Positions 1-6,509 of a DNA stretch of 6,813 bases are shown piece by piece. This DNA comes from Zoogloeaceae bacterium (GTDB lineage: Bacteria; Pseudomonadota; Gammaproteobacteria; Burkholderiales; Rhodocyclaceae). The notes beneath the pieces were generated by a model that searched no databases, was not told where the DNA came from, and saw nothing but the letters and a program-made list of their open reading frames with translations. Positions within the stretch are counted from its first letter, which is position 1. Each line of letters opens with the position of its first letter. The translations under genes and the position numbers were made by a program. Location of the stretch: NCBI GenBank assembly GCA_031281985.1, contig JAITEO010000257.1, positions 1-6,813 of the forward strand, in the 5' to 3' direction.

Positions 1-156
1 CTCTTTGGCCTCTTGGCCGTGGAAATGGCGGTCGGGATGATGGCGCAGGGGCAGCAGGGCTTGGCCTGGTGTCTGGCGGCCGTGTTCCTGGCGCTCAATC
101 TGGTGTTCGTGTATCGCAGTTTCTATGGGATGAGGATCGAGCAGTCGGGTGAGTGA
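1..156 (+). CDS. C-terminal end of an unidentified small membrane protein (5' truncated)
   Basis: Frame 1 is open from the left edge and ends in TGA at 154-156, giving 51 residues. They include a hydrophobic stretch (about residues 22-38, WCLAAVFLALNLVFVYR) that looks like a transmembrane helix, followed by a short polar tail ending in EQSGE. The strong terminator 27 bases downstream supports this as the real end of a transcription unit. The visible part is too short and too generic to assign a family. The next genes start more than 500 bases away, so there is no sign of a functional link to them. Confidence 0.6.
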   Translation, partial: LFGLLAVEMAVGMMAQGQQGLAWCLAAVFLALNLVFVYRSFYGMRIEQSGE

Positions 157-183
157 TTCTGTGATCGTGATTCGGTGACTCGG

Positions 184-212
184 AAAAGGCCGTCGTGAGA
201 CGGCCTTTTTTT
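184..212 (+). terminator. Rho-independent terminator
   Basis: An 11-base stem (AAAAGGCCGTC at 184-194 and GACGGCCTTTT at 199-209) closes a GTGA tetraloop, and the T run continues to 212. It sits 27 bases after the stop codon of the partial membrane-protein gene and would end that transcript. The A-rich foot makes it potentially usable on the minus strand too, but no minus-strand gene is seen nearby. Confidence 0.9.
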
Positions 213-540
213 CGGGGGTTCGACGGATGTTTCATTGCACTGAAATGTACATATCATGTTTTCAAGGGGTCCCTGACTTGAAAGCGGCGCGGTGGAATTT
301 TTCCGTATCGTGGGGAGCAACGGCCTTTTGGCTGCTGCCGTTGGCGCAGGCGGAGGTTGAACGCAACGGCCACGGAGTGAGAAAGTTCGTGTGTATCGGG
401 TCGGCGCACGTCCGATCCGCGCCCGCTATGAATCTGTCCACTAGACAAAAAGCCTTGGCCTTCCGTTCCGCCGAACATTCAAAAAACCCACGGACAGAGA
501 TTTTTTGTTTAAATTCAACAGGTTAAATGTTTCCAATCCA

Positions 541-569
541 TTGATTCGCTGAATTTAATGAATTAGCAT
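541..569 (+). promoter_or_regulatory. Candidate sigma70-type promoter for the 676 operon
   Basis: TTGATT (541-546) and TAGCAT (564-569) are separated by 17 bases, and each matches the -35 and -10 consensus at 4 of 6 positions. The pair lies inside the AT-rich block and would start transcription near 576, leaving a leader of about 100 bases before the ATG at 676. The match is modest and other placements in this AT-rich block are possible. Confidence 0.35.
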
Positions 570-581
570 ATGAAAAATATG
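567..581. promoter_or_regulatory. CATAT-N5-ATATG dyad, possible regulator site
   Basis: The sequence CATATGAAAAATATG is a perfect 5-base inverted repeat with a 5-base centre, and it contains a T-N11-A arrangement of the kind bound by LysR-type regulators. It overlaps the expected transcription start of the candidate promoter, where a repressor could act. AT-rich dyads of this size can occur by chance. Confidence 0.2.
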
Positions 582-612
582 TATTTCGCGCCAACGACAT
601 TCTTCATTAGAC

Positions 613-624
613 TGACTCCAGTCA
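613..624. promoter_or_regulatory. TGACT-CC-AGTCA dyad, possible operator
   Basis: A perfect 5-base inverted repeat around a two-base centre, located in the leader between the candidate promoter and the first gene. Its size and position suit a dimeric repressor site. No regulator gene is present in the window to pair it with. Confidence 0.25.
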
Positions 625-639
625 TCACACCACATGGCG

Positions 640-660
640 TGACCGCGACATGCCGCGTCA
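640..660 (+). promoter_or_regulatory. Small 5'-leader hairpin before the first gene
   Basis: TGAC (640-643) pairs with GTCA (657-660) and GCG (645-647) with CGC (654-656), leaving one bulged C at 644 and a six-base loop. The stem ends seven bases before the GGAG ribosome-binding site, so it could affect mRNA stability or initiation. It is short and may be incidental. Confidence 0.2.
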
Positions 661-666
661 TTCAAT

Positions 667-670
667 GGAG
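667..670 (+). promoter_or_regulatory. Ribosome-binding site GGAG
   Basis: GGAG lies five bases before the ATG at 676 and fixes the start of the peroxiredoxin-like gene in preference to other ATG or TTG codons in the region. Confidence 0.7.
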
Positions 671-675
671 ATTAT

Positions 676-1221
676 ATGCCAATCGTATCCAAAGGCGATA
701 TCGGGATCGATTTTACATTCGATACTCCATGGGATTCCGGAAAGAGTTTTTTCGAGGAAACCCAAGGTAAAAAGAGCATCGTGTTCTTCTTGCGTTACTT
801 CGGTTGCACGTCCTGCCAATTGGAGATCCACGCGCTGATCGAGAACCACGCGAAGTTCGATGAGGTGGGCGCCGCCGTATATGTGGTATTGCAAAGCGAA
901 GCCGCGACGATACAAAACGAGCTTTCGCGTGAAGACGTTCCATTCACGATCATCGTGGACCCGCGGCAGAAACTATATGCGACCTATGCGATAGGCTCGC
1001 GCGATCCAAACCAGGATCGTACCCTGGAACACAAGGCGAAAATAGCAAAGGCCCAATCGCTAGGCTTTTCCCACGGCAAATACGAGGGCAACGAATACCA
1101 GTTGCCGGCGGTATTCATTTTTGGCCCGGACCACAGGGTTCTCTATGCCCATTACGGGCAGGAAAGCTCCGATGTTCCGGATCATGAAATTCTTTTGCGC
1201 GTCCTGTCGGAACAAGGATAA
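676..1221 (+). CDS. Peroxiredoxin-like (AhpC/TSA, thioredoxin-fold) protein with CTSC motif
   Basis: Predicted 181-residue cytosolic redox protein; no signal peptide or membrane segment is visible. After a short N-terminal strand comes [16 protein letters not shown] (about residues 35-50), a thioredoxin-fold strand-helix turn with Cys44 and Cys47 as a CxxC pair. YQLPAVFIF further on matches the conserved cis-proline strand, and VLYAHYG follows it. The FGCxxC context resembles the AhpC-TSA_2/peroxiredoxin-like-2 type rather than classical PxxxTxxC peroxiredoxins, so peroxidase activity is uncertain; thiol-disulfide exchange is equally possible. The start is supported by the GGAG at 667-670. 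It is the first gene of the unit, and the ABC ATPase begins 14 bases after its stop, so it is probably co-transcribed with the importer. The link may mean that substrate or product is a thiol or disulfide, or that catabolism generates oxidants; neither is shown. Confidence 0.85.
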   Translation: MPIVSKGDIGIDFTFDTPWDSGKSFFEETQGKKSIVFFLRYFGCTSCQLEIHALIENHAKFDEVGAAVYVVLQSEAATIQNELSREDVPFTIIVDPRQKLYATYAIGSRDPNQDRTLEHKAKIAKAQSLGFSHGKYEGNEYQLPAVFIFGPDHRVLYAHYGQESSDVPDHEILLRVLSEQG

Positions 1222-1235
1222 CAGGCGTCTCTCCC

Positions 1236-1988
1236 ATGATGCAGGCGACGAACATCAAAAAGTCCTTCAGCGGCAATCAGGTGCTGAAAGGCGTTTCCTT
1301 GACCATCCACAAGGGCGAGGTGGTCGTCATCATCGGCCCGAGCGGATCGGGAAAGACGACTTTTTTACGCTGCCTCAATTTTCTGGAACAGGCGGATTCC
1401 GGCGAGCTGCGCATCGGCAACATCAGCGTCGACCTGCGCAAGCCCCACAAAAAGGACGTGCTCCAATTGCGCCGTAAAAGCGCCATGGTGTTTCAGTCCT
1501 ATAACCTTTTCCATAACAAGACCGCGCTGGAAAACGTGATCGAAGGTCCGGTCATCGTACAAAAACGCCCCAGGGAACAATGTCTTGCGGAAGCAAGGCA
1601 AATACTCGACGACGTTGGCCTAGCGGATAAATACGACTCCTATCCGTCGCAGCTTTCCGGCGGACAACAACAACGGGTCGGCATTGCCAGAGCGCTGGCC
1701 CTCAAGCCGGAAGTCATTTTGTTCGACGAACCGACCAGCGCCCTGGATCCTGAATTGGTCGGCGAGGTGCTGGACGTGATGATCAAGCTGGCGCGCCAGG
1801 GGATGACCATGCTGGTAGTGACTCACGAGATGCTTTTTGCTCAACAGATCGCCAGCCGGGTTCTGGTCATGGACGAGGGCTGGGTCATCGAGGAAGGAAC
1901 GCCGCAGGAAGTATTTTCCTCCCCAAAGGAAGAACGAACGCAAAGGTTTCTCAAACGTGTTGTTGGTGCAGTGTCTTATGAAATTTAA
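1236..1988 (+). CDS. ATP-binding protein of a polar-amino-acid-type ABC importer (GlnQ/HisP family)
   Basis: Cytoplasmic ATPase, 250 residues, the usual length for the PAAT family. All nucleotide-binding motifs are intact: Walker [10 protein letters not shown] (34-42), Q-loop at Gln87 in VFQSYNLF, signature LSGGQQQR (140-147), Walker B VILFDE (160-165) with the D-loop SALD just after, and the switch His197 in VVTHE. The FQSYNLF and TALENV segments are typical of amino-acid importers. Two adjacent ATG codons (1236, 1239) are possible starts; the upstream AGG at 1223-1225 is a weak ribosome-binding site, and the 14-base gap to the previous gene suggests translational coupling. The binding protein and permease follow directly, so it should power that transporter. 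Function as a PAAT ATPase is near certain; the substrate is not readable from this subunit. Confidence 0.95.
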   Translation: MMQATNIKKSFSGNQVLKGVSLTIHKGEVVVIIGPSGSGKTTFLRCLNFLEQADSGELRIGNISVDLRKPHKKDVLQLRRKSAMVFQSYNLFHNKTALENVIEGPVIVQKRPREQCLAEARQILDDVGLADKYDSYPSQLSGGQQQRVGIARALALKPEVILFDEPTSALDPELVGEVLDVMIKLARQGMTMLVVTHEMLFAQQIASRVLVMDEGWVIEEGTPQEVFSSPKEERTQRFLKRVVGAVSYEI

Positions 1989-1989
1989 C

Positions 1990-1993
1990 GGAG
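1990..1993 (+). promoter_or_regulatory. Ribosome-binding site deciding the binding-protein start
   Basis: GGAG stands eight bases before the ATG at 2002. This, together with the signal peptide that begins there, selects 2002 over the longer open frame reaching back to 1837 inside the ATPase gene. Confidence 0.75.
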
Positions 1994-2001
1994 ACAGAAT
2001 C

Positions 2002-2850
2002 ATGGAAAAATCGATGGGCAAAATTACCGCCAGTACCATTCTTGTAATCATGACGGCGGTTTTTTTCTTGGGATCGAATGCGGACGCCGCCGAGCGGCGT
2101 ACCGTTCTGATCGGCGCGCGAAATGACGGCAGAGGGACCGCGTTTGTCGACGAAAATGGCCGTTTCACCGGGCTGGAAGGGGAGACGCTGCAACTTATCA
2201 TCACAGCATTGCCGCAGTATGATTTTGAGTTGCGCTACCTTCCGCAACGTTCCCTTTTTCCAAGCCTGATAAGCAATAAAGTGGACATGGTGCATGGCAA
2301 TCTGCGCCGAACGGAGGAACGAGAGCAGCAGGCCATCCGTACTCGTGTGGCCAACAATTGGTGGCCGTATATACTTGTGGTTCCGGAAAGCAATACCGAT
2401 ATACAGTCGCTCAAGGATCTGGAAGGCAAGCGGGTTGTGCAGAACCAAAATTCCGGCCAAGCCTTGCTTCTTGAAAAGTACATTCGGAACAACAAGGCGA
2501 ATATTGAACTTGTCTACAGTCAGGAATTCGTCGCCATGCTCGCGGACAAGCACGCGGACGCGACATTCATGTCGCCGTTCACGCTCAATACCTTGAGTGA
2601 TACCTACAAGAATTTCAAACTCAAAATGATCGACGATGCCATTCTTACCGGCCCAAAGGGAACGCCAGACGGTGATACAAACACCTATTTCTGGTTCCGG
2701 CCCGAAGATACGCAGTTGCGCGACGATGTAAGCGCGGTGCTGGAGAAACTGCGCGCCGACGGTTCTCTGAGCAAGATTTCAGTAAAGTTTACGGGAATCG
2801 ACTACCCATCGAAAATCGATACGGAAGCCGAAAAGGAATTGAAACGCTAG
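2002..2850 (+). CDS. Periplasmic substrate-binding protein of the ABC importer (family 3, SBP_bac_3)
   Basis: 282 residues. The N-terminus is a clear Sec signal peptide: charged start, hydrophobic core at about 12-24 (TILVIMTAVFFLG), then NADA before a likely cleavage at Ala29 or Ala30. There is no lipobox Cys, so it should be a soluble periplasmic protein. The mature part follows the family-3 pattern: GRFTGLEGETLQLI (about 53-66), the ligand-loop segment NLRRTEEREQ (100-109), LEGKRVVQNQNSGQ (140-153) and ADATFMSPF (185-193). Arg107 aligns with the carboxylate-binding Arg of HisJ-like proteins. By the same hand alignment Ser191 replaces the Asp that usually contacts the ligand ammonium group, and Arg102 sits where a Ser is common, hinting at an unusual, more anionic ligand. 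Thirteen bases separate it from the ATPase gene. Confidence 0.9.
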   Translation: MEKSMGKITASTILVIMTAVFFLGSNADAAERRTVLIGARNDGRGTAFVDENGRFTGLEGETLQLIITALPQYDFELRYLPQRSLFPSLISNKVDMVHGNLRRTEEREQQAIRTRVANNWWPYILVVPESNTDIQSLKDLEGKRVVQNQNSGQALLLEKYIRNNKANIELVYSQEFVAMLADKHADATFMSPFTLNTLSDTYKNFKLKMIDDAILTGPKGTPDGDTNTYFWFRPEDTQLRDDVSAVLEKLRADGSLSKISVKFTGIDYPSKIDTEAEKELKR

Positions 2851-2871
2851 ATTCTTGCCGGAACAAAGGAC

Positions 2872-2877
2872 GGAAGG
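2872..2877 (+). promoter_or_regulatory. Ribosome-binding site of the permease gene
   Basis: GGAAGG lies six bases before the ATG at 2884, preceded by AAAGGA at 2865-2870. This is one of the strongest translation signals in the window and fixes the permease start. Confidence 0.65.
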
Positions 2878-2883
2878 CACATC

Positions 2884-3570
2884 ATGGGACAGATTTTTGA
2901 GGCGCAGTACATATTTTACGCATTGCCGCGGTTGCTTCCGTATGTGCCTGTCACACTGCTCCTGTTGAGCGCATGCGTGCTGGCAAGTATCCTTCTTGGC
3001 GTCGTTTTTGCTCTGGCGCGCATCTACCCGTTGCCGATAATCACGAGAATGACGGCCATGCTGGTTTCGTTTACGTTGGGCATTCCATTGCTTACGCTTC
3101 TCTTTTTGTTCTACTTCGGTCTTCCGGAAATAATGCTTCTTGTCAATGTCGATTTGACGAGAACAAGCGGTGTTTATTTCGTTGTTCTGGCATTTGGCCT
3201 GCATTATGGCGCCGTGCTTTCAGAACATATACGCGGCGCCGTATCAAGCGTGGGAAGGGGACAATTCGAAGCTGCGTTCTCGATAGGACTGCCGTTTCTC
3301 ACATCGCTCAGGCGCATCGTAATGCCGCAGGCAATGCGTGTATTGATGCCGAACGTTGCCAATACGTATCTCAAGGCGATGAAGAGCACTTCAATAGCTT
3401 TTTCGGCCGGAGTTGTGGATTTGATGAGTCAGGCCGTAGTCATCGGTTCCACGACAGGGCACACTTTCGAGAGTTACGTGGCGGTCGCCATTATTTACTA
3501 TGTCATGTACACCATACTGAGCGCCATGTTCAATCGTATTGAAAGACATTCATTGCGGTATGGAATATGA
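2884..3570 (+). CDS. Inner-membrane permease of the polar-amino-acid ABC importer (HisM/GlnP type)
   Basis: 228 residues, normal for a one-domain PAAT permease. Hydrophobic segments lie at about 18-45, 56-78, 97-112, 155-175 and 196-216, consistent with five transmembrane helices. GIPLLTLLFLFYFGL (66-80) corresponds to the conserved RGTPLLVQLF region of the family. The cytoplasmic EAA loop that docks on the ATPase is clear: EAAFSIGLPFLTSLRRIVMP (129-148). Only one permease gene is present, so a homodimeric channel is expected, or a second permease is encoded elsewhere. The gene lies 33 bases after the binding protein, with no terminator between. Its end is odd: the last codons overlap the remnant of an aminotransferase in another frame, and base composition rises beyond this point. 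The protein ends SLRYGI and looks complete. Confidence 0.92.
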   Translation: MGQIFEAQYIFYALPRLLPYVPVTLLLLSACVLASILLGVVFALARIYPLPIITRMTAMLVSFTLGIPLLTLLFLFYFGLPEIMLLVNVDLTRTSGVYFVVLAFGLHYGAVLSEHIRGAVSSVGRGQFEAAFSIGLPFLTSLRRIVMPQAMRVLMPNVANTYLKAMKSTSIAFSAGVVDLMSQAVVIGSTTGHTFESYVAVAIIYYVMYTILSAMFNRIERHSLRYGI

Positions 3571-3733
3571 GATCGATCTGGAGGCAATCGTGCGATTCAA
3601 TGTCGACGTGGTGACGATTCCCGGCGCGCCGTTCGGGATGCCGGGCTACATCCGGATGTCGTTCGCCACCTCGCAGCAGAACATCCGGACTGCTTTCGAA
3701 CGCATCAAGGAATCGCTCGGCCGGCTGATTTGA
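3560..3733 (+). pseudogene. C-terminal remnant of a class I/II PLP aminotransferase
   Basis: The frame ending at TGA 3731-3733 encodes about 57 residues. From about 3599 it reads NVDVVTIPGAPFG and then MPGYIRMSFATSQQNI, with FERIKESLGRL at the end. This is the extreme C-terminus of aspartate-aminotransferase-like enzymes (VAVVPGxxFGxPGxIRLSFATS pattern), including the Arg that binds the substrate alpha-carboxylate. A full enzyme has about 390-400 residues; the rest, including the PLP lysine, is absent, because upstream sequence in this frame lies inside the permease gene. It cannot be an active aminotransferase. A TTG at 3539 or ATG at 3560 could start a short peptide, but neither has a convincing ribosome-binding site. 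I infer a deletion or insertion breakpoint near 3560-3600 that joined the ABC block to an operon that once held a complete aminotransferase gene. Confidence 0.75.
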
Positions 3734-3759
3734 TCTCATTTTCTGAAACGAATAAAACC

Positions 3760-5130
3760 ATGTCCGTTCATTTCATCGACAACACCGTTTTCGGCGATTC
3801 CGTCGGCACCGCCGAGATGCGCCACATTTTCAGCGAAACCAGGTCCCTCCAGCGCTGGCTCGATGTCGAAGTCGCACTGGCCAAGGCCCAGGCTTCACTC
3901 GGTATGATTCCAGCCGCCGCCGCCGAGCTCATCGCCGCCAAGGCCGACGCATCGCAACTTGACCTCGAAGCCGTCAAAGCGCATGGGAAGCGCACTGGGC
4001 ACAGCCTGCTCGGCGTGCTCGCCGAATTCCGCGGATTGATCGCGCATGATCATGCCCGTTACGTGCATTTCGGGGCAACTACGCAGGACATCATCGATAC
4101 CGCCTTGATGTTGCAGGTCAAGGACGCCTTCGACATGGTGATGGATCGCCTGGAGAATATTCTGCACCTGGTCGGTGAACTTGCCGAAAAGCATGCGGCG
4201 ACGGTGATGGTCGGCCGTACTCACGGCGGTCATGCGCTGCCCATCACTTTCGGTTTCAAAGCTTCGATCTGGCTCTCCGAATTGTCGCGCCAGTTCGATC
4301 GCTGGCAGCAGGCGCGCGAACGCATTCTGGTTGGCAACATGACCGGTGCCGTCGGTACTTTCGCCGCGTGGGGGCATCGCGGATTCGAGGTGCAGGAAAA
4401 GACGATGGCGGAACTCGGTCTCGGCGTTCCGGAAACCTGCTGGCACAGTTCCCGCGACCGCGTCGCCGAAATCGCCGCGCTGTGCGCCTTGCTCGCCGGC
4501 AGCGCCGCGCGCATCGGCCATGAAATCTACAACCTGAGCAAGACCGAAGTGCGCGAACTGGTCGAACCCTCCGCCGGCAAGATCGGATCGAGCACGATGC
4601 CGCACAAGCGCAACCCGGTCCACAGCGAGTGGGTGATGCTGCTGGAGCGTCACATTCGTTACAACGCCACCCTGTGCCTGGAAGCGATGAGCCAGGAGAA
4701 CGAGCGCGACGCCTCGCACTGGAAAAACGAATGGATCGCCGTGCCGGAATCTTTCGTTTATCTCTCCGGTCTGCTCAACCATCTGACGGTGCTGCTCGGC
4801 GGTCTCACGGTCGACGCCAGGCGCATGATGGAGAATACCCGCATGCTCAAGGGCATGCTGCTTTCCGAACAAGTCATGTTCCTGCTCGAAAAGCATTTCC
4901 CGCTACCCATGGCCCACGCCAAGGTATACCAGGCCTCGATGCGCGCCATGGACAGCGATACGATGCTCGCCGATGAATTGATGGCCGATGCCGAAGTGGC
5001 GGCCAAGTGCTCGCGCGCCGATATCGAAGGTCTGCTCGACCCCGCGGGCTACCTCGGCGAGGCGGAAGCCGTCGCGCGCCGGGTCAAGGCCCGTATCGAC
5101 CGGCAACTCATCCCCCACGCCACCAAGTGA
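3760..5130 (+). CDS. Fumarase/aspartase-superfamily lyase, adenylosuccinate-lyase-like
   Basis: 456-residue cytosolic enzyme of the superfamily that eliminates fumarate from C-N or C-O bonded substrates. Visible motifs: VHFGATTQDI (His103, Thr107-Asp110), GRTHGGHALPITFG with His155, and the mobile-loop signature GSSTMPHKRNP (276-286) with the catalytic-serine pair at 277-278. The C-terminus (AMDSDTMLADELMADAEV to LLDPAGYLGEAE) matches the ADSL_C domain. The family resembles PurB and 3-carboxymuconate cycloisomerase, but the operon has no purine genes, so a catabolic C-N lyase is more likely than true PurB. The ATG at 3760 begins MSVHFIDNTVFGDSVGT, the expected family N-terminus; the frame also runs back to a TTG at 3730 overlapping the previous stop, which I consider less likely. 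The ribosome-binding site is weak. One oddity is Gly in the usual THxQ position (THGG). The exact substrate is unknown. Confidence 0.9.
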   Translation: MSVHFIDNTVFGDSVGTAEMRHIFSETRSLQRWLDVEVALAKAQASLGMIPAAAAELIAAKADASQLDLEAVKAHGKRTGHSLLGVLAEFRGLIAHDHARYVHFGATTQDIIDTALMLQVKDAFDMVMDRLENILHLVGELAEKHAATVMVGRTHGGHALPITFGFKASIWLSELSRQFDRWQQARERILVGNMTGAVGTFAAWGHRGFEVQEKTMAELGLGVPETCWHSSRDRVAEIAALCALLAGSAARIGHEIYNLSKTEVRELVEPSAGKIGSSTMPHKRNPVHSEWVMLLERHIRYNATLCLEAMSQENERDASHWKNEWIAVPESFVYLSGLLNHLTVLLGGLTVDARRMMENTRMLKGMLLSEQVMFLLEKHFPLPMAHAKVYQASMRAMDSDTMLADELMADAEVAAKCSRADIEGLLDPAGYLGEAEAVARRVKARIDRQLIPHATK

Positions 5131-5137
5131 TGAAACA

Positions 5138-6502
5138 ATGACCCTGGCCGAGCATTACGCGCAATTCGCCAGCCGCCTCGCTTGGCGAGACTTGCCCGGC
5201 AGCGTCGGCGCCATCGCGCTCGAACTGTTTGCCGACTGGCTGTCCAACGCCGCCGCCGGATACGCTTCGCCCTTGGCGCGGGCCTTGCGGGATATGGTGC
5301 CGGTCACGGGTCAGGCCATGCGGCTCGGCGACCTGCAAGCCGCCGAACCGCTCCCGGCGGCGTTGATCAACGCCAGCGCCGCGCACGCGCTGGAGTTCGA
5401 TGACAGCTATCGCGCCGGACTCTACCACCCGGGGGCTCCGGTCATCAGCGCCGCATTCTCCGCCGCCTGCCTGGCGGGCGCCACGGGTGCCGATCTGCTC
5501 TGTGGTCTCGTCGCCGGCTATGAGCTGTCGCTACGTCTTGCGGCGGCGATCAACCCGGCGCACTACGGAATCTGGCATACCACCGGTACCGTCGGCGCGT
5601 TCGGCGCCACCGCCGCCGCCGCGCACATCCTCGGACTTTCGCCGGAGCAGACGGCCAGCGCCCTGGGCCTCGCGGGAACCCAGGCCGCCGGTCTTTGGGA
5701 GGTGCTGCCCGACTCCCCGCAAGCCAAGAACCTGCACCCGGCCAAAGCCGCGCACTCCGGCCTGCTGGCCGCCCTGTTGGCGCAATGCGGTATCGACGGT
5801 CCGAAAACGATCTTCGAAGGAAAACGGGGTTTCTTCGCCGCCACCGTGCCGGTGCCGGTTGACCTGGAACAATGTCGCGCCGGTCTCGGCAAGGAATGGC
5901 TGACGCCAGAGACAACCTTCAAGGCGTATCCGGTATGCGGGCACACGATGACGCCGATCGAAGCCGCGTTCCTGCTGGCTGGCCGTGTGAATATAAGTGA
6001 GATCGAAGCGATCGAGGTGCGCGCGCATCCGGTTTCGTTGCGGATAGCCAGCAATCCCGATCCGTCCGACGCAGCGCAAGCCAAGTTTTCGATTCCTTAC
6101 TGCGTCGCCGCCGCTTTGTGCAGAGGATGCGTTGGACTCGAAGAGTTCACGCCGGAGACCATGAACGATCCGCTCATTCGCCGGTTACTCGGACGCACCA
6201 CGCTGGTCGCCGACGACACGCTCGGTCGCGTCCCCGGCCAGCGCCCGGCGCGTATCGCCGTGCGTCTTGCACGCGGAGAAACGCTCTCGGCGCAGGCAGA
6301 CGTGCGCAAGGGCGACCCCGAACGGCCGATGACGGGCGCCGAAAAACGAGAAAAATGCCTTCGCCTTATTGCATCCACTTGGGGCAGGGAAAGTGCCGAA
6401 AACATCTTTGCCGCCGTGTCCGCGTTGCCCGAAGCTCGCAACATAGCGGTCTGGGCTGGCGGACTCCGTAGTTTCATCGGCAGGCAACACGAAACGAAGT
6501 GA
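5138..6502 (+). CDS. MmgE/PrpD family protein
   Basis: 454 residues, the usual family length (2-methylcitrate dehydratase, cis-aconitate decarboxylase, iminodisuccinate epimerase). Family motifs appear in order: NASAAHALEFDDS (78-90) with His83 and Asp88-Asp89, YHPGAPV (from 96), GIWHTTGTVGAFGATAAAA around His147, then KNLHPAKAAHSG, IFEGKRGFF, FKAYPVCGHTMTPIEAA, and AKFSIPYCVAAALCRG. No signal peptide is seen, so it should be cytosolic. The start ATG is seven bases after the lyase stop; the open frame extends back to 4988 within the lyase, but MTLAEHYAQFASRL is the natural N-terminus. No strong ribosome-binding site is present, suggesting coupling to the lyase. Dehydratase, decarboxylase and epimerase roles all occur in this family and sequence alone does not separate them. 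Co-occurrence with a fumarate-type lyase recalls the iminodisuccinate epimerase/lyase pair. Confidence 0.9.
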   Translation: MTLAEHYAQFASRLAWRDLPGSVGAIALELFADWLSNAAAGYASPLARALRDMVPVTGQAMRLGDLQAAEPLPAALINASAAHALEFDDSYRAGLYHPGAPVISAAFSAACLAGATGADLLCGLVAGYELSLRLAAAINPAHYGIWHTTGTVGAFGATAAAAHILGLSPEQTASALGLAGTQAAGLWEVLPDSPQAKNLHPAKAAHSGLLAALLAQCGIDGPKTIFEGKRGFFAATVPVPVDLEQCRAGLGKEWLTPETTFKAYPVCGHTMTPIEAAFLLAGRVNISEIEAIEVRAHPVSLRIASNPDPSDAAQAKFSIPYCVAAALCRGCVGLEEFTPETMNDPLIRRLLGRTTLVADDTLGRVPGQRPARIAVRLARGETLSAQADVRKGDPERPMTGAEKREKCLRLIASTWGRESAENIFAAVSALPEARNIAVWAGGLRSFIGRQHETK

Positions 6503-6509
6503 GTCATTC

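Larger units (their letters stand above)
213..675. other. Intergenic region with no recognisable gene; regulatory upstream region of the 676 operon
   Basis: About 460 bases without a convincing gene. Short open frames exist, for example 227-526 plus and 254-478 minus, but they show no family motif and no good ribosome-binding site. The left half is ordinary GC. The stretch 481-600 is strikingly AT-rich (19 of 60 bases are G or C in both 481-540 and 541-600 by hand count), as expected for a promoter or regulator-binding region. It contains an 8-base inverted repeat TTAAATTC (509-516) and GAATTTAA (551-558), a CATAT/ATATG dyad (567-581), a TGACT/AGTCA dyad (613-624) and a short hairpin (640-660) just before the ribosome-binding site. 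Confidence 0.6.

Noticed and set aside
254..478. Open frame of 74 codons on the minus strand in the upstream gap
   Set aside because: Arg/Gln/Ser-rich sequence of the kind produced by chance, no family motif and no supporting start signal.
481..506. Possible terminator formed by AAAAAA (481-486) and TTTTTT (501-506)
   Set aside because: The A/T-only pairing has no GC-rich stem, so it would not act as an intrinsic terminator.
227..526. Open frame of 99 codons on the plus strand in the upstream gap
   Set aside because: No recognisable motif, no ribosome-binding site, ordinary chance length for this composition, and its 3' end runs into the AT-rich promoter region.
1837..2001. N-terminal extension of the binding-protein frame back into the ATPase gene
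   Set aside because: The ATG at 2002 has a GGAG eight bases upstream and begins a textbook signal peptide; the extension would bury that signal and overlap the ATPase.
3895..4896. Long minus-strand open frame (333 codons) opposite the lyase
   Set aside because: GC-rich coding DNA often leaves antisense frames open; the translation is His/Gln/Gly-rich without motifs, whereas the plus strand has full lyase signatures.
3760..5130. Calling the lyase purB
   Set aside because: The fold and ADSL_C-like tail fit, but the catabolic neighbours and absence of purine genes make true adenylosuccinate lyase unlikely.
4988..5137. N-terminal extension of the PrpD-type frame into the lyase gene
   Set aside because: The extra residues are Arg/Pro/Ser-rich shadow of the lyase; family homology begins at MTLAEHYAQ from the ATG at 5138.
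5531..6084. Overlapping minus-strand open frames opposite the PrpD-type gene
   Set aside because: Arg/Gly/Ala-rich antisense shadows with no family motif; the plus-strand frame is a complete MmgE/PrpD protein.
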